Assembly: GCF_005780185.1 (NCBI RefSeq)
Contig: NZ_VBUI01000001.1
Location: 1-64,000 of the forward strand
DNA: 64,000 bases
Reading direction: 5' to 3'
From: Halomonas urmiana
GTDB lineage: Bacteria > Pseudomonadota > Gammaproteobacteria > Pseudomonadales > Halomonadaceae
In this document: piece after piece, positions 28,734 through 40,638 of the stretch
How positions within the stretch are numbered: the first letter of the stretch is position 1
Layout: the number at the start of each line of letters is the position of its first letter
Made by a program: the position numbers and the translations under genes
Notes under the pieces: generated by a model
What the model saw: the letters and a program-made list of their open reading frames with translations, nothing else
Told to the model about the DNA's origin: nothing
Database searches by the model: none

Positions 28734-31274
28734 TTAGAGCGTCCGCTCGACCTTGACCTGATCGAAGACCTCGATCTTGTCGCCGACCTGGACATCGTTG
28801 TAGTTCTTCACGCCGATGCCGCACTCCATGCCGTTGCGCACTTCCTGGACGTCGTCCTTGAAGCGGCGCAGCGACTCGAGATCGCCCTCGTAGATCACCA
28901 CGTTGTCGCGCAGCACGCGGATCTTCTTGTTGCGATGCACGGTGCCCTCGACGACCATGCAGCCGGCCACGGCGCCGATCTTCGGTGCGCGGAAGACGTC
29001 ACGGACCTCGGCCACGCCGACGATCTCTTCCTTCCACTCCGGCGCCAGCATGCCGCTCATGGCCTGCTTGACCTCGTCGATCAGCTGGTAGATCACGCTG
29101 TAGTAGCGCAGATCCAGGCCTTCACGCTCGATGATCTCGCGGGCCGCGGCGTCGGCACGCACGTTGAAGCCGACCACGATGGCGTCACTGGCGAGCGCCA
29201 GGTTGGCGTCGGTGCCGGTGATGCCGCCCACGGCGGAGGAGACCACGGCCACCTCGACCTCGTCCGTAGAGAGCTCTTCCAGAGCGCCCTTGATCGCCTC
29301 CAGGGAGCCCTGGACGTCGGCCTTGAGCACGATGTTGAGCTTGGCGGCGACGTCCTGGCCCATCTGGCTGAACATGTTCTCCAGCTTGGCCTTCTGCTGG
29401 CGCGCCAGGCGCACCTCGCGGTACTTGCCCTGACGGAAGTTGGCGACCTCGCGGGCCTTGCGCTCGTCGGCCAGCACCATGAAGTCGTCGCCCGCCTCGG
29501 GGGTGCCGCCCAGGCCCTGGATCTCCACCGGGGTGGAAGGACCAGCCTCGTCGACCTGCTTGCCCAGCTCGTTGGTCAGCGCACGCACGCGGCCGTAGTG
29601 CAGGCCGGCGAGCACGATGTCACCCTTCTTCAGGGTGCCGTTCTGGACCAGCACGGTGGCCACCGGACCACGCCCCTTGTCCAGGCGCGACTCGACCACC
29701 ACGCCCTTGCCGGGCGCCTCGGGCACGGCCTTGAGCTCGAGCACTTCGGAGACCAGCTGGATCGACTCCAGCAGCGACTCGATGCCTTCCCCGGTGTGCG
29801 CGGAGACGTGCACGAACTGGGTGTCACCGCCCCACTCCTCGGAGATCACACCGTGCTGGGAGAGCTCGTTCTTGATCCGGTCCAGGTCGATGCCCGGCTT
29901 GTCGATCTTGTTGACCGCGACCACCATCGGCACCTCGGCGGCACGCGAGTGCTCGATGGCCTCGATGGTCTGGGGCATGACGCCGTCATCGGCGGCCACC
30001 ACCAGCACCACCACGTCGGTGGCCTTGGCACCGCGAGCACGCATGGCGGTGAACGCCGCGTGGCCCGGAGTATCCAGGAAGGTCACGCCGCCGTGATCGT
30101 CTTCCACATGGTAGGCACCGATGTGCTGGGTGATGCCGCCGGCTTCACCGGTGGCCACCTTGGCCTTGCGGATGTAGTCGAGCAACGAGGTCTTGCCGTG
30201 GTCGACGTGACCCATGACCGTGACCACCGGCGAGCGGGTGATCTCCTCGCCCTCATAGGAGATGCCCTCGAGGACCTCGGTCTCCAGCGCATCGTCCTTG
30301 ACCAGCTTGGGCGTGTGGCCCATCTCCTCGACCACGATGGCCGCGGTGTCCTGATCGATGGTCTGGTTGATGGTCACCGCCGCGCCCATGGTGAACATGG
30401 CCTTGATGACCTCGTTCGCCTTGATCGACATCTTGTCGGCCAGGTCGGCGACGCTGATCGATTCGGGGATGGAGACCTCGCGAACGATCGGCTGGGTCGG
30501 CTTCTGGAAGCCGTGCTTGCCGCCACCCTGGCTGCCGCCACCGCGGCGACCGCCACGACGCTCGGCGCGCTTGGCCTTCTTGCCGCCCCGGCGACGCTCC
30601 TCGCGATCACCACGATCGTCTTCGCGATCATCACGGCCCTTCTTGCCACCCTTGCCGCTGGCCTTCTTGACCGCGGCACGGCGTGGCTCGGCACGCCCCT
30701 CCTTGGGGGGTGCCGGCGGCTCGTTGGACGACGGCTGCGTCTCCAGCTCGGGCACCGGAATAGCCGGCTCGCTGACGGCCTTCTCGGCCTTCTCGGCCTT
30801 CTCGGCCTCGAGCTTGGCGGCGGCCTCACGCGCGGACTCCTCGGCGGCACGCGCCTTGGCTTCCTCGGCCTCGCGGGCATCCTTGGCGGCCTGAGCCTGC
30901 TGGGAATCGGCCATGTCGCCGACCAGCTGGCGCGGACCGGCATCGACCTCTGGCTCGCTCTTCTCGGTCTCTTCCTCGGCGCGCTTGACGTAGGTGCGCT
31001 TCTTGCGCACCTGCACCTCGATGCTCTTGCCGCGCTCGCCGGTCTTGATGCGGCTGCGCGTCTTGCGCGTCAGGGTGATGCGGTTCTTCGCTGCCCCGGC
31101 GCCGCTGCCGCCGTGGCTCTTGGTGAGATAGTCGAGCAGCTGACGCTTGTCCTCTTCGGACACGGCGTCGTTCTCGGCCTTCTGGCCAAGCCCTGCTTCC
31201 TTCATCTGCTCCAGCAGGCGAGGCACGTCGCGCCCCACCTTCGCTGCAAAATCCTTAACGGTCATTTCTGACAT
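28734..31274 (-). CDS. infB: Translation initiation factor IF-2
   Basis: GTPase that brings fMet-tRNA to the 30S subunit. The 846 residues start with an IF2_N domain ([25 protein letters not shown]), then a long charged Ala/Glu/Lys-rich linker, a second IF2_N ([18 protein letters not shown]), and the G domain with [17 protein letters not shown] and NKID, ending in domains II-IV. Between nusA (27 nt) and rbfA in the conserved order. Confidence 0.98.
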   Translation of the reverse strand: MSEMTVKDFAAKVGRDVPRLLEQMKEAGLGQKAENDAVSEEDKRQLLDYLTKSHGGSGAGAAKNRITLTRKTRSRIKTGERGKSIEVQVRKKRTYVKRAEEETEKSEPEVDAGPRQLVGDMADSQQAQAAKDAREAEEAKARAAEESAREAAAKLEAEKAEKAEKAVSEPAIPVPELETQPSSNEPPAPPKEGRAEPRRAAVKKASGKGGKKGRDDREDDRGDREERRRGGKKAKRAERRGGRRGGGSQGGGKHGFQKPTQPIVREVSIPESISVADLADKMSIKANEVIKAMFTMGAAVTINQTIDQDTAAIVVEEMGHTPKLVKDDALETEVLEGISYEGEEITRSPVVTVMGHVDHGKTSLLDYIRKAKVATGEAGGITQHIGAYHVEDDHGGVTFLDTPGHAAFTAMRARGAKATDVVVLVVAADDGVMPQTIEAIEHSRAAEVPMVVAVNKIDKPGIDLDRIKNELSQHGVISEEWGGDTQFVHVSAHTGEGIESLLESIQLVSEVLELKAVPEAPGKGVVVESRLDKGRGPVATVLVQNGTLKKGDIVLAGLHYGRVRALTNELGKQVDEAGPSTPVEIQGLGGTPEAGDDFMVLADERKAREVANFRQGKYREVRLARQQKAKLENMFSQMGQDVAAKLNIVLKADVQGSLEAIKGALEELSTDEVEVAVVSSAVGGITGTDANLALASDAIVVGFNVRADAAAREIIEREGLDLRYYSVIYQLIDEVKQAMSGMLAPEWKEEIVGVAEVRDVFRAPKIGAVAGCMVVEGTVHRNKKIRVLRDNVVIYEGDLESLRRFKDDVQEVRNGMECGIGVKNYNDVQVGDKIEVFDQVKVERTL

Positions 31275-31301
31275 TACGACCCTCCTCAGCCCGTGACCCG
31301 T

Positions 31302-32795
31302 TTACTGTTCGTTCTCGAACCATGGCGCACGGGCAGTCATGATCAGTGCCGCGGCGCGCTCCTCGTCGATTCCCTCGATGTCGATCAGATCATCGACGGA
31401 CTGCTCGGCCAGGTCCTCCATGGTGACAATGCCCCGACTGGCCAGAATGAAGGCCAGGTGACGCTCCATGCCGTCCATCTCCAGCAGGTCGTCGGCCGGC
31501 TGGGCGCCGTCGAGTTCCTCCTCGGAGGCGATGGCGAGGTTCAGCAGTTCATCCTTTGCGCGAGCGCGCAGCTCTTCGATGAGATCTTCGTCGAACTCCT
31601 CGACCTCCAGCATCTCTTCGACCGGCACATAGGCGACCTCCTCCAGGGAGGTGAAGCCCTCGTCCACCAGCAGGCGCGCCACGTCCTCGTCGATGTCTAG
31701 GTGCTGGATGAAGTGCTCGACGAGGCTATCCACTTCCTGGTCGCGCTTGGCCTCGGCCTCTTCCTCGGTCATGACGTTGAGACGCCAGCCGGTGAGTTCG
31801 GAGGCCAGACGCACGTTCTGGCCGCTGCGGCCGATGGCCTGCGCCAGGTTATCCTCGGCGACGGCCACGTCCATGGCATGGGACTCCTCGTCGACGAGGA
31901 TCGAGGCGACATCGGCCGGCGCCATGGCGTTGATCACCAGCTGGGCCGGGTTGTCGTCCCACAGCACGATATCCACGCGTTCGTTCTGCAGCTCCGAGGA
32001 GACGGCCTGTACGCGCGAACCGCGCATGCCGACACAGGCGCCGACCGGATCGATGCGACGGTCGTTGGTCTTGACCGCGATCTTGGCCCGGGAGCCGGGG
32101 TCGCGCGCCGCGCCCTTGATCTCGATGAGCTGCTCGGCGATCTCCGGCACCTCGATGCTGAACAGTTCGATGATCAGCTCCGGGCAGGTGCGCGAGAGGA
32201 TCAGCTGAGCCCCGCGGGCCTCGGCATCGACCTTGACCAGCAGCGCACGGACCCGCTCGTTCATGCGGTAGCGCTCGCCCGGGATCATCTCGCTGCGCGG
32301 CAGGAACGCCTCGGCGTTCTCGCCCAGGTCGATGATCAGGCCGTCGCGCGTCGTCTTCTTGACGATGCCGGCGACCAGCTCGCCCTCGCGCTCGGCATAC
32401 TGGCGCACCACCTCGGCGCGCTCGGCCTCGCGGACCTTCTGCACGATGACCTGCTTGGCGGTCTGGGCGGCGATGCGGCCGAAGACGGCGTTCTCGATAC
32501 GCTCCTCGATCACGTCACCCAGCCCCAGGGGCGGGTCGCGGCGCTCGGCGAAGGAGAGCTTGATCTGGGCGTCGGGCCCGTCGAAGTCGTCGTCCTCGAC
32601 CACCTCCCAGCGGCGGAAGGTCTCGTAGTCGCCCGTGTGGCGATCGATGTGCACGCGCACGCTGGCTTCCTCGTCTTCGAAGCGCTTGCGCGATGCACTG
32701 GCCAGGGCCGCCTCGACGGCCTCGAAGATCACCTCGCGGGAGACCCCCTTCTCGTTGGAGATCGTGTCGACGACCGCCAGAATTTCTTTACTCAT
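31302..32795 (-). CDS. nusA: Transcription termination/antitermination protein NusA
   Basis: RNA polymerase elongation factor. In 497 residues: N-terminal RNAP-binding domain ([21 protein letters not shown]), S1 ([21 protein letters not shown]), KH1/KH2 ([19 protein letters not shown]) and two C-terminal acidic helix-hairpin-helix repeats, the form usual in gammaproteobacteria. 43 nt after rimP. Confidence 0.98.
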   Translation of the reverse strand: MSKEILAVVDTISNEKGVSREVIFEAVEAALASASRKRFEDEEASVRVHIDRHTGDYETFRRWEVVEDDDFDGPDAQIKLSFAERRDPPLGLGDVIEERIENAVFGRIAAQTAKQVIVQKVREAERAEVVRQYAEREGELVAGIVKKTTRDGLIIDLGENAEAFLPRSEMIPGERYRMNERVRALLVKVDAEARGAQLILSRTCPELIIELFSIEVPEIAEQLIEIKGAARDPGSRAKIAVKTNDRRIDPVGACVGMRGSRVQAVSSELQNERVDIVLWDDNPAQLVINAMAPADVASILVDEESHAMDVAVAEDNLAQAIGRSGQNVRLASELTGWRLNVMTEEEAEAKRDQEVDSLVEHFIQHLDIDEDVARLLVDEGFTSLEEVAYVPVEEMLEVEEFDEDLIEELRARAKDELLNLAIASEEELDGAQPADDLLEMDGMERHLAFILASRGIVTMEDLAEQSVDDLIDIEGIDEERAAALIMTARAPWFENEQ

Positions 32796-32838
32796 GCCTT
32801 AGCCTCGCCAGTGAACCTGTCCTTATACACCGAGCTCG

Positions 32839-33297
32839 TCATGTGAACTGCGGGACGACCCGCGCCTGATCGATGCCCTCGATGGGAAAGCAATATTCCT
32901 CGCCGTCGACCTGCAGCAGCACCTCGTCGTTCTCGACGCCTGCCAGCAGTCCCTTGAACTTGCGTCGGCCGTCGAAGGGCGCGCGCAACTTCACGGTGAC
33001 CACATGGCCGGCGTACTGGGCGAACTGCTCGAGAGTGAAGAGCGGCCGATCCATGCCCGGCGAGGAGACTTCCAGTCGATACTCGCCCGGCACCGGGTCC
33101 TCGACATCGAACACCGCACTGACCTGACGACTGACGTCGGCGCAGTCGTCCACGCTTATCCCATTCTCGTGATCGATGTAGATCACCAGGCGGGAGTGTT
33201 TGCCCTGAGACAGATGATCGATGCCCCAGAGTTCGAACCCCATGGCCGAGACCACCGGTTCGATCAGCGCATGCAGCGCAGCGTCCTTGATTGCCAC
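32839..33297 (-). CDS. rimP: Ribosome maturation factor RimP
   Basis: 152-residue 30S assembly factor. It has the typical [61 protein letters not shown] and a C-terminal Sm-like domain ([21 protein letters not shown]). First gene of the rimP-nusA-infB-rbfA-truB run; the tRNA-fMet upstream is cut off by a terminator, so a separate promoter must lie within 33298-33418, but none is obvious. Confidence 0.98.
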   Translation of the reverse strand: MAIKDAALHALIEPVVSAMGFELWGIDHLSQGKHSRLVIYIDHENGISVDDCADVSRQVSAVFDVEDPVPGEYRLEVSSPGMDRPLFTLEQFAQYAGHVVTVKLRAPFDGRRKFKGLLAGVENDEVLLQVDGEEYCFPIEGIDQARVVPQFT

Positions 33298-33418
33298 GGA
33301 AGAAAGCTCCTACAGCCGTTGCATCAGGCACCTGGCCGGGAGTCGAGAGAAGAGTCAGGTGGCTGATTGGCGTTGCCCGAACAGCGCCGCCGGCATTTCC
33401 GGCTGGCAAGCTGCTAAC

Positions 33419-33447
33419 AAAAAGCCCCTTCACAGGAAGGGGCTTTT
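33419..33447. terminator. Terminator between tRNA-fMet and rimP
   Basis: AAAAGCCCCTT (33420-33430) and AAGGGGCTTTT (33437-33447), an 11-bp stem with a 6-nt loop. On the minus strand the stem is followed by TTTTTG, so it stops the tRNA transcript before rimP. Symmetrical enough to act both ways. Confidence 0.85.
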
Positions 33448-33515
33448 ACAAGAAACCTGTATACCACTTCGGCACTCTGACACGCCCCTGAAGCTGCGCA
33501 TGCCTGCCAAGAAAA

Positions 33516-33592
<77 letters not shown>

Positions 33593-33699
33593 TCAATCTA
33601 GGTCGGTGATTGTAAGCCCACATGACCCGATGGTCAAGCGGCAACACCGCATTCTGCCAATCCTGCTTCGAAGGTGCGAACTGCTCGCATGCTTCGATT

Positions 33700-33786
33700 T
33701 GGTGCCGAAGGCGGGACTTGAACCCGCACGACCGTAAGGTCACTACCCCCTCAAGATAGCGTGTCTACCAATTCCACCACTTCGGC
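33700..33786 (-). tRNA. tRNA-Leu (GAG)
   Basis: 87-nt class II tRNA with a long variable arm (TGACCTTACGGTCGT), CCA encoded and anticodon GAG in TTGAGGG. The 7-bp acceptor stem GCCGAAG/CTTCGGC is intact. Lies between secG and tRNA-fMet; E. coli leuU (same anticodon) is also next to secG. Confidence 0.97.
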
Positions 33787-33808
33787 ATCGGGGAGGCTGG
33801 ATGGCGAC

Positions 33809-34168
33809 TCAGTCGCCGCTTTCCTCCAGCACTGGCGCAGTATTATCCATATCACTGCTGCCGCCGTCAAGGGTCGGTACGGCATTCTGCTGCTCGATCA
33901 GTTCGGCATCGGGAATGCCGGCCTCGGGCGCATCGCCGGCCTGAGACGCGAAGTACGCCAGGGTCAGCGAGGTAGTGAAGAAGGCGACGGCCAGCAGGCC
34001 GGTGAACTTCGCCAGGAAGTTACCGCTGCCCCGCGAACCGAACACGGTCTGTGAGGCACCGCCACCGAAGGCGGCACCGGCTTCGGCGCCCTTGCCCTGC
34101 TGCAGCAGGATCAGGACGACCAGGGCGATGGCGATCGCCACGTGGGTCATGAGAATGGCAACTTGCAT
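33809..34168 (-). CDS. secG: Protein translocase subunit SecG
   Basis: Small SecYEG translocon subunit, 119 residues, with two membrane helices (about residues 3-20 and 54-73) joined by the conserved QQGKGAEAGAAFGGGASQTVFGSRGSGNFL. The C-terminal ~40 residues are acidic and Pro/Asp-rich, a variable cytoplasmic tail. 4 nt after tpiA. Confidence 0.96.
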   Translation of the reverse strand: MQVAILMTHVAIAIALVVLILLQQGKGAEAGAAFGGGASQTVFGSRGSGNFLAKFTGLLAVAFFTTSLTLAYFASQAGDAPEAGIPDAELIEQQNAVPTLDGGSSDMDNTAPVLEESGD

Positions 34169-34172
34169 GGAT

Positions 34173-34922
34173 TCAACCTGCTGACTGACAAATGGCTAGA
34201 AAATCGTCGACCTTGAGGGAGGCACCCCCTACCAGGCCGCCGTCGATGTCGGGCTGGGCGAGCAACTCGGCGGCATTATCCGCCTTCATGCTGCCGCCGT
34301 ACAGCAGACGCATGCCGCCGGCCAGGCCGGCGTCGTAGCGCGCCAGGCAGCTGCGGATGGCCGCATGCACCGCCTGGGCCTGCTCGGGGCTCGCCGTACG
34401 TCCGGTGCCGATGGCCCAGACGGGCTCATAGGCGACCACCAGGCGGGCGCGCTCGGCCGCATCGAGGGCATCGAATACCGCCTCGACCTGGCCCAGCACC
34501 ACCGCCTCGGTGCGCTCGGCCTCGCGCTCCTCGAGGGTCTCGCCGACACAGAGCACCGGAGTGAGACCCGCGTGGAGCGCCGCCTGAACGCGCGCCAACA
34601 CCGCCGCGTCGTCCTCGCCGAACAGGGCGCGGCGCTCGGAGTGGCCGACCAGCACCAGGCGGGCGCCACACTCGCGCAGCATGGCACCGCTGACCTCGCC
34701 GGTGAAGGCGCCGGAGGGCCGATCGCTGAGCGTCTGGGCGCCCACTGTCACGGCGGTCTCGCCCAACGCCTGGCCCGCGGCTCCCAGGAAGGGGAAGGGC
34801 ACCATCAGGGCTACCTCGACGTTCACGGGCAGGGAGATGCCGGCGAAGGCCCGGCCGAATTCCTCGACAAGGGACAGGGAGCCGTTCATCTTCCAGTTCC
34901 CGGCGATCAGCGGCATGCGCAT
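34173..34922 (-). CDS. tpiA: Triose-phosphate isomerase
   Basis: Interconverts DHAP and glyceraldehyde-3-phosphate. The 249-residue TIM barrel has IAGNWKMNG (catalytic Lys), LVGHSERRALFGE (catalytic His), VAYEPVWAIGTG (catalytic Glu) and LYGGSMKADNAAELLAQPDIDGGLVGGASL for phosphate binding. GAGGAAGCTCC precedes the ATG. Between glmM (80 nt) and secG. Confidence 0.98.
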   Translation of the reverse strand: MRMPLIAGNWKMNGSLSLVEEFGRAFAGISLPVNVEVALMVPFPFLGAAGQALGETAVTVGAQTLSDRPSGAFTGEVSGAMLRECGARLVLVGHSERRALFGEDDAAVLARVQAALHAGLTPVLCVGETLEEREAERTEAVVLGQVEAVFDALDAAERARLVVAYEPVWAIGTGRTASPEQAQAVHAAIRSCLARYDAGLAGGMRLLYGGSMKADNAAELLAQPDIDGGLVGGASLKVDDFLAICQSAG

Positions 34923-35002
34923 GGAGCTTCCTCTTTCAAGGTGGTGCGAAATGGTATAGGAGGGGCCCAGTCAAGACAACCAGGGCCCGCGGCTTGGGCT
35001 CC

Positions 35003-36352
35003 TCAGCCGAGCAGCGCCTCGACGTCACTGGCCAGGCGCCGCGCCAGGCCATCGACGTCCAGGTGCGCCCGCCCCTCGACCATCACGCGAATCAGCGGCT
35101 CGGTGCCCGAGGCACGCAGCAGCACGCGCCCCTGGTCGCCGAGCTCCGCCTCCAGGGCGCTGACCGCCTGCTTGAGCGACGCCTGCTCGAGCAGCGCCTT
35201 GGCGTCGCCGCCTGGCGTCAGGCGCACGTTGACCAGCGCCTGGGGCGCCTTCTCCAGCCCGGCGAGCAGACGCTCCAGCGACTGCCCCTCGCGAACCATG
35301 ATCGCCAGCACCTGCAACGCCGAGACGATGCCGTCGCCGGTGGTCTGCACGTGGCCGCAGACGATATGCCCCGAAGACTCGCCACCCAGCTGCCAGCCGT
35401 TGGCCGCCAGGCGTTCCATGACGTAGCGGTCGCCGACCCTGGCTCGCTCGAAGGGGATTTCGAGCGCCTCCATGGCGGTGGCGAGGCCAAAGTTGGACAT
35501 CAGAGTGCCCACTACGCCGCCGCCCAGGTCGCCCCGGGCGTGGCGATCGCGGGCGATCAGATAGAGAATGTCATCGCCGTCGATCTCGCGGCCGTCGGCA
35601 TCCACCAGCAGCACCCGGTCGCCGTCGCCGTCGAAGGCCACGCCGAGATCGGCACCCTGCTCGACGACCGCGGCACTCAGGGCCTGGGGATGGGTCGAGC
35701 CCACCGCCTGGTTGATGTTGAGGCCGTCGGGCGAGGCGCCGATCAGGCTGACCTCGGCGCCCATCTCGCGAAACACGCTGGGGGCGATGTGATAGGTGGC
35801 GCCGTGGGCGCAGTCGATCACCATCTTCAGGCCGTGCAGGCTGACCCGGTCGGGAATGGTCGACTTGCAGAACTCGATATAGCGGCCGGGGGCATCATCG
35901 ACCCGCATCGCCTTGCCCAGCCGCGACGGCCCGACGGTGGTCAATGGCTCCTCGAGCATCGCCTCGATGCGCGCCTCGACCTCATCGGCCAGCTTGGTCC
36001 CGGCGGCGGAGAAGAACTTGATGCCGTTGTCCTGGAAGGGGTTGTGCGAGGCCGAGATGACGATGCCCGCGTCGGCGCGAAAGGTGCGGGTCAGATAGGC
36101 GATGGCCGGCGTCGGCATCGGCCCCAGCAGCATCACGTCGACGCCGGCGGCGGAGAGCCCGGACTCCAGCGCCGACTCGAACATGTAGCCGGAGATCCGC
36201 GTGTCCTTGCCGATCATCACCCGGGCCCGCCCTGTCTCGCGGGTCAGCACGCGACCAGTGGCCCAGCCCAGCTTGAGCATGAAATCGGCGGTGATGGGGG
36301 GCTCCCCCACAGTACCGCGGATGCCGTCGGTGCCGAAATAGCGTCTAGTCAT
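35003..36352 (-). CDS. glmM: Phosphoglucosamine mutase
   Basis: Converts glucosamine-6-phosphate to glucosamine-1-phosphate for cell wall and LPS synthesis. The 449-residue protein has [21 protein letters not shown], the phosphoserine loop [16 protein letters not shown], the metal loop [11 protein letters not shown] and the sugar loop GGESSGHI, as usual for GlmM. Its start overlaps the folP stop region by 8 nt, as is common. Confidence 0.98.
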   Translation of the reverse strand: MTRRYFGTDGIRGTVGEPPITADFMLKLGWATGRVLTRETGRARVMIGKDTRISGYMFESALESGLSAAGVDVMLLGPMPTPAIAYLTRTFRADAGIVISASHNPFQDNGIKFFSAAGTKLADEVEARIEAMLEEPLTTVGPSRLGKAMRVDDAPGRYIEFCKSTIPDRVSLHGLKMVIDCAHGATYHIAPSVFREMGAEVSLIGASPDGLNINQAVGSTHPQALSAAVVEQGADLGVAFDGDGDRVLLVDADGREIDGDDILYLIARDRHARGDLGGGVVGTLMSNFGLATAMEALEIPFERARVGDRYVMERLAANGWQLGGESSGHIVCGHVQTTGDGIVSALQVLAIMVREGQSLERLLAGLEKAPQALVNVRLTPGGDAKALLEQASLKQAVSALEAELGDQGRVLLRASGTEPLIRVMVEGRAHLDVDGLARRLASDVEALLG

Positions 36353-37208
36353 GCGCGCAACCTTCCTCGAGTACGGCCCAGGTCATGTTCACCGCGTCCA
36401 CGTGGGGCCCCACGTCGTGAACGCGCAGGATACGTGCGCCGCGCTCCACCGCCATGGCGGAGAGCGCCAGGCCACCGGAGAGGCGCTCCTCCACCGGCCG
36501 ACCCAGCACCTTGCCGATCATGCTCTTGCGCGACATGCCGGCGAGCAGCGGCAGGCCGAGTCGCGCCACGTGATCCAGCTGCTTGAGCAGGCGCAGGTTG
36601 TGCTCCACCGTCTTGGCGAAGCCGAAGCCGGGATCGAGCAACAGGCGCTCGCGGCGCAGCCCGGCGGCCTCGCAGGCGGCCACCCGCTGCGCCAGGAAGT
36701 CGGCCACGACCTCCTCCACCGGCGCATCGTAGTGCGGCTCCTCCTGCATGTCGCCGGGCTCGCCGAGCATATGCATCAGGCACACCGGCAGGCCGCTGGC
36801 GATCGCCGCCGACAGGGCGCCCTCGCGGCGTAGGTTGCGCACGTCGTTGATCATGCCCGCCCCGGCCCGGGCCGTCGCCTGCATCACCTCGGGCGAGCTG
36901 GTGTCCACCGAGACCAGCGCATCGAACTCGCGCACCAGCGCCTCGACCACCGGCACCACCCGATTCAGCTCCTGCTGGAGCGGCACCGGCTCGGCACCGG
37001 GGCGCGTGGACTCGCCGCCCACGTCGATGATCGCGGCGCCCTCGGCCAGCATCTGCTCGGCATGACGCAAGGCGTCGTCCGGCACCGTATGGCGCCCGCC
37101 GTCGGAGAAAGAGTCGGGAGTGACGTTGAGGATCCCCATGACCCGGGGAAAGGAGAGGTCGAGGCGGTGCCGGCCGCACTGCAGGTGGGTCGCTGTGCTG
37201 GTATCCAT
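36345..37208 (-). CDS. folP: Dihydropteroate synthase
   Basis: Joins p-aminobenzoate to dihydropterin pyrophosphate, the sulfonamide target. In 287 residues: [34 protein letters not shown] (pterin and metal site), [41 protein letters not shown] and GMSRKSMIG, all in order. Between ftsH and glmM, the common gammaproteobacterial order. Confidence 0.98.
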   Translation of the reverse strand: MDTSTATHLQCGRHRLDLSFPRVMGILNVTPDSFSDGGRHTVPDDALRHAEQMLAEGAAIIDVGGESTRPGAEPVPLQQELNRVVPVVEALVREFDALVSVDTSSPEVMQATARAGAGMINDVRNLRREGALSAAIASGLPVCLMHMLGEPGDMQEEPHYDAPVEEVVADFLAQRVAACEAAGLRRERLLLDPGFGFAKTVEHNLRLLKQLDHVARLGLPLLAGMSRKSMIGKVLGRPVEERLSGGLALSAMAVERGARILRVHDVGPHVDAVNMTWAVLEEGCAHD

Positions 37209-37230
37209 CGTCTTCCTGTTGGTCGAACGG

Positions 37231-37253
37231 CAAAGGCGCCCCGCAGGGCGCCT
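37231..37253 (-). terminator. Hairpin between ftsH and folP
   Basis: AGGCGCCC (37234-37241) with GGGCGCCT (37246-37253), 8 bp and a 4-nt loop, followed on the minus strand by TTTGCCG. A short T-run, so partial termination after ftsH at most. Confidence 0.5.
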
Positions 37254-37273
37254 GAGTGTACTGCCGGTGCGGC

Positions 37274-39229
37274 TCAGCTGCCGGCCGGGCCACCCAGCGG
37301 GTCGGAGGGGCGACGCGAGGGCGTGTCGTCGTCCTCGGCGTCGTCGCTCGCCGCCGGGCCAGTCTCGGCGCGGGGCTCGCCACCGGTGGGGGCGCCGCCA
37401 CTCGGGTCGTCCCAGCCCTCGGGAGGACGCGGGTCGCGGCCTGCCATGATGTCCTTGAGCTGAGTGGAGTCGATGGTCTCGTACTTCATCAGCGCCTCGG
37501 CCATGGCGTCCAGCTTGTCGCGGTTTTCCTCGAGGATGTTCCTGGCCTGCTCGTAACAGCCGTCGATGATCTTGCGCACTTCCTTGTCCAGACGGGTGGT
37601 GGTCTCGCCGGATTTGAGCTTACCGCCCTGACCCGGACCCCCCATGAACTGGTGCGACTCATCCTCGTCGTACATGATCGGGCCCATCTCTTCGGAGAGG
37701 CCCCACTTGGCGACCATGTTGTGCGCCAGCTCGGTGGCACGCTTGATGTCGTTGGACGCACCGGTGGTGACACCGTTCGGCCCCAGGGTCATCTCCTCGG
37801 CGATGCGGCCGCCGAACAGTGAACAGATCTGACTGATGATCTGCTGGCGGGAGAGACTATAGCGATCCTCCTCCGGCAGGAACATGGTCACGCCGAGGGC
37901 CCGGCCACGCGGAATGATCGTCACCTTGTAGACCGGATCATGTTCCGGCATGACCAGCCCGATGATGGCATGGCCCGACTCGTGATAGGCCGTGTTGAGC
38001 TTCTCCTTGTCGGTCATGACCATGGACTTGCGCTCGGCGCCCATCATGATCTTGTCCTTGGCCATGTCGAGCTCTTCCATGCCCACCAGACGCTTGTTGC
38101 GCCGCGCCGCGAACAGGGCCCCCTCGTTGACCAGGTTGGCCAGATCGGCACCGGAGAAACCCGGGGTACCGCGAGCGATGAGCGACGGCTTGACATCGTC
38201 GGCGAGCGGCACCTTGCGCAGGTGCACGTTGAGGATGTGCTCACGGCCGCGGATGTCGGGCAGCGGCACCACCACCTGGCGGTCGAAGCGGCCCGGGCGC
38301 AACAGCGCCGGGTCGAGCACGTCGGGACGGTTGGTGGCAGCGATGACGATGACGCCCTCGTTGGCCTCGAAGCCGTCCATCTCGACTAGCAGCTGGTTCA
38401 GCGTCTGCTCGCGCTCGTCGTTGCCGCCGCCCATGCCGGCGCCGCGCGAGCGGCCCACCGCATCGATCTCGTCGATGAAGATGATGCAGGGCGACTGCTT
38501 CTTGGCCTGCTCGAACATATCACGCACGCGCGACGCACCGACGCCGACGAACATCTCGACGAAGTCGGAACCGGAGATCGAGAAGAACGGCACCTTGGCC
38601 TCGCCGGCGATGGACTTGGCGAGCAGCGTCTTACCGGTGCCGGGCGGGCCGACCATCAGCACGCCGCGCGGGATGGTGCCGCCCAGGCGCTGGAACTTGG
38701 TCGGATCGCGCAGGAAGTCGACCAGTTCCTCGACCTCCTCCTTGGCCTCGTCGCAGCCGGCGACGTCGGAGAAGGTGGTCTTGATCTGGTCCTGGGAGAG
38801 CAGCTTGGCCTTGGATTTGCCGAAGCTCATGGGCCCGCCCTTGCCGGCCCCGCCGCCCTGCATCTGGCGCATGAAGAACATGAAGATGGCAAGGATCAGC
38901 AGGATCGGGAAACTGGCGATCAGCAGACGCATCCACAGGCTCTGCTGCTCGGGCTCCTTACCCACCACGGTGACATCGTTGGCCAGCAGGTCGTCCATCA
39001 GCTTCGGATCCTCCGCCGCCGGGCGGATGGTCCGGAACTGGGAGCCATCGGTACGCTCACCGGCGATGGTGTAGCCATCGATGGTCACGCTCTTGACCTG
39101 CTGGTTCTGCACCTGCTCGACGAACTGGGAATAGTTCATCGCCTGCGGTGAGCTGTCGACGCTGAAGTTGTTGAACACCGTCAGCAGCACTGCCGCGATG
39201 ACCAACCACAGAATCAGGTTCTTCGCCAT
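37274..39229 (-). CDS. ftsH: ATP-dependent zinc metalloprotease FtsH
   Basis: Membrane AAA+ protease that degrades misfolded membrane proteins and short-lived regulators. In 651 residues: two N-terminal membrane helices (about 4-22 and 99-116), Walker A GPPGTGKT, Walker [12 protein letters not shown], second region of homology [20 protein letters not shown], and the zinc motif HESGH. The C-terminal tail is acidic. ATG at 39229 gives the canonical [12 protein letters not shown] start; a TTG three codons upstream is less likely. The gap to rlmE (39230-39438) holds no gene. Confidence 0.98.
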   Translation of the reverse strand: MAKNLILWLVIAAVLLTVFNNFSVDSSPQAMNYSQFVEQVQNQQVKSVTIDGYTIAGERTDGSQFRTIRPAAEDPKLMDDLLANDVTVVGKEPEQQSLWMRLLIASFPILLILAIFMFFMRQMQGGGAGKGGPMSFGKSKAKLLSQDQIKTTFSDVAGCDEAKEEVEELVDFLRDPTKFQRLGGTIPRGVLMVGPPGTGKTLLAKSIAGEAKVPFFSISGSDFVEMFVGVGASRVRDMFEQAKKQSPCIIFIDEIDAVGRSRGAGMGGGNDEREQTLNQLLVEMDGFEANEGVIVIAATNRPDVLDPALLRPGRFDRQVVVPLPDIRGREHILNVHLRKVPLADDVKPSLIARGTPGFSGADLANLVNEGALFAARRNKRLVGMEELDMAKDKIMMGAERKSMVMTDKEKLNTAYHESGHAIIGLVMPEHDPVYKVTIIPRGRALGVTMFLPEEDRYSLSRQQIISQICSLFGGRIAEEMTLGPNGVTTGASNDIKRATELAHNMVAKWGLSEEMGPIMYDEDESHQFMGGPGQGGKLKSGETTTRLDKEVRKIIDGCYEQARNILEENRDKLDAMAEALMKYETIDSTQLKDIMAGRDPRPPEGWDDPSGGAPTGGEPRAETGPAASDDAEDDDTPSRRPSDPLGGPAGS

Positions 39230-39438
39230 GTCGTTCAAGGGACTACCCTCATTGCAAGAATCTGTCGGCCGAAAATGCCTGGTCCTTCGACACTACATGA
39301 GCGGCACATGTTCAGCCAGCCTCCGACCGGGGCGGGAATCACCGTCACTGTGACACAGTCCGGGCACCCTGTCCGGCCATCGGCCCATTAGGCGCTGCCT
39401 ATCGTGGCAGTGCCCCGTTTTGCCGCCGAGGCCATGCC

Positions 39439-40119
39439 TCAGCCGCGGAACCCCTCCGCCAGCAGGTAGACCTCACGAGAACGAGCCCGGGAGGCCTCCG
39501 GCTTGCGCGTCACCACCCGCTTGAAGCTGCCGCGCAGCTCCTTCAGGAACTCGTCGAATCCCTCGCCCTGGAAGACCTTGGCCAGGAAGGTGCCACCGGG
39601 TGACAGCGTCTGGCGCGCCAGATCCAACGCCAACTCCACCAGGTACATTGCCTGGGGCTGGTCGATGGCGGCCATCCCACTCATATTGGGGGCCATGTCC
39701 GACATCACAAGGTCTACCGGACGATTGCCGAGGGTTTCGAGGATCGCCTCGAGCACGTGCGCCTCGGTGAAATCGCCCTGCACGATGTCGACGTCGGCCA
39801 GGGCATCCATCTCGAGGATGTCCGAGGCGATCACCACGCCGCTCGATCCGACCTTCTCGGCGGCCACCTGGCTCCACCCGCCCGGGGCGGCGCCCAGGTC
39901 GATCACCGTCATGCCGGGGCGCAGGAGCCGGTCCTTCTCGTCCAGCGCCAGCAGCTTGTAGCTGGCCCGGCTGCGGTAGCCGTCCTGCCAGCTCTGCTGC
40001 ACGAAGCGGTCGTCGAAGTGCTCCTTCATCCAGCCCTTGCTGGTCTTGCTGACGGAGGCCTTGCTGGCCGGCTTCTTGCCGGTAGCGCCCTTGGCGCGGG
40101 AAGCATGGGGACGTGCCAC
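39439..40119 (-). CDS. rlmE: 23S rRNA (uridine2552-2'-O)-methyltransferase
   Basis: FtsJ/RrmJ, a heat-shock methyltransferase acting on the 50S A-loop. In 226 residues: [35 protein letters not shown] (SAM motif I), [27 protein letters not shown] and the catalytic Lys in [18 protein letters not shown] tetrad visible. The first ~28 residues are a basic Lys/Ala/Ser-rich extension. Divergent from yhbY, upstream of ftsH as in E. coli. Confidence 0.98.
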   Translation of the reverse strand: MARPHASRAKGATGKKPASKASVSKTSKGWMKEHFDDRFVQQSWQDGYRSRASYKLLALDEKDRLLRPGMTVIDLGAAPGGWSQVAAEKVGSSGVVIASDILEMDALADVDIVQGDFTEAHVLEAILETLGNRPVDLVMSDMAPNMSGMAAIDQPQAMYLVELALDLARQTLSPGGTFLAKVFQGEGFDEFLKELRGSFKRVVTRKPEASRARSREVYLLAEGFRG

Positions 40120-40311
40120 GGCATCACCTGTGAATGGCCATGAATGACAGGTAGTCGAGCGAAATCCGGGAAGACCCGAGGGAGGTGCGACGGGGTGCTG
40201 ACCTGCGGACCCGGCCGATGGAGAAGCAGGCTTACCGGTAACGAGCTTTCGCCGCGGGGCGATTCACCGTACCATGTGCGCTGCGCGCCAACCGGGAAGA
40301 AGCAAGATACC

Positions 40312-40638
40312 ATGAGCTTGTCACAGGCACAAAAGAAAGCATTTCGCAGCATCGGCCACCATCTCGACCCCGTGGTCACGGTCTCCGAGAACGGCGCCTC
40401 CGAAGGGGTGCTCGCCGAACTCGACCGAGCCCTGCGCGACCATGAGCTGGTCAAGGTCAAGCTCGCCCTGCCCGACCGCGACGACCGCGCGGCCATGCTC
40501 GACGAGCTGGTCACGGCGAGCGGCGCCGAACCGGTGCAGACGATCGGCAAGATGGCCCTGCTCTATCGCCACAACCCGCGGGTCAACCCGAAGCTCTCCA
40601 ATATCACGCGCTTCGAGGAACACCACGGGCGGCGCTGA
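40312..40638 (+). CDS. yhbY: YhbY/CRM-domain ribosome assembly RNA-binding protein
   Basis: 108-residue single CRM-domain protein associated with pre-50S particles. It has SQAQKKAFRSIGHHLDPVVTVSENG, VKVKLALPDRDDR and the GxxG-like IGKMALLYRHNP. Start at 40312 (MSLSQAQKKAF) has GGGAAGAAGC upstream. Divergent from rlmE and convergent with greA across a repeat element, as in Pseudomonas apart from the repeat. Confidence 0.95.
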   Translation: MSLSQAQKKAFRSIGHHLDPVVTVSENGASEGVLAELDRALRDHELVKVKLALPDRDDRAAMLDELVTASGAEPVQTIGKMALLYRHNPRVNPKLSNITRFEEHHGRR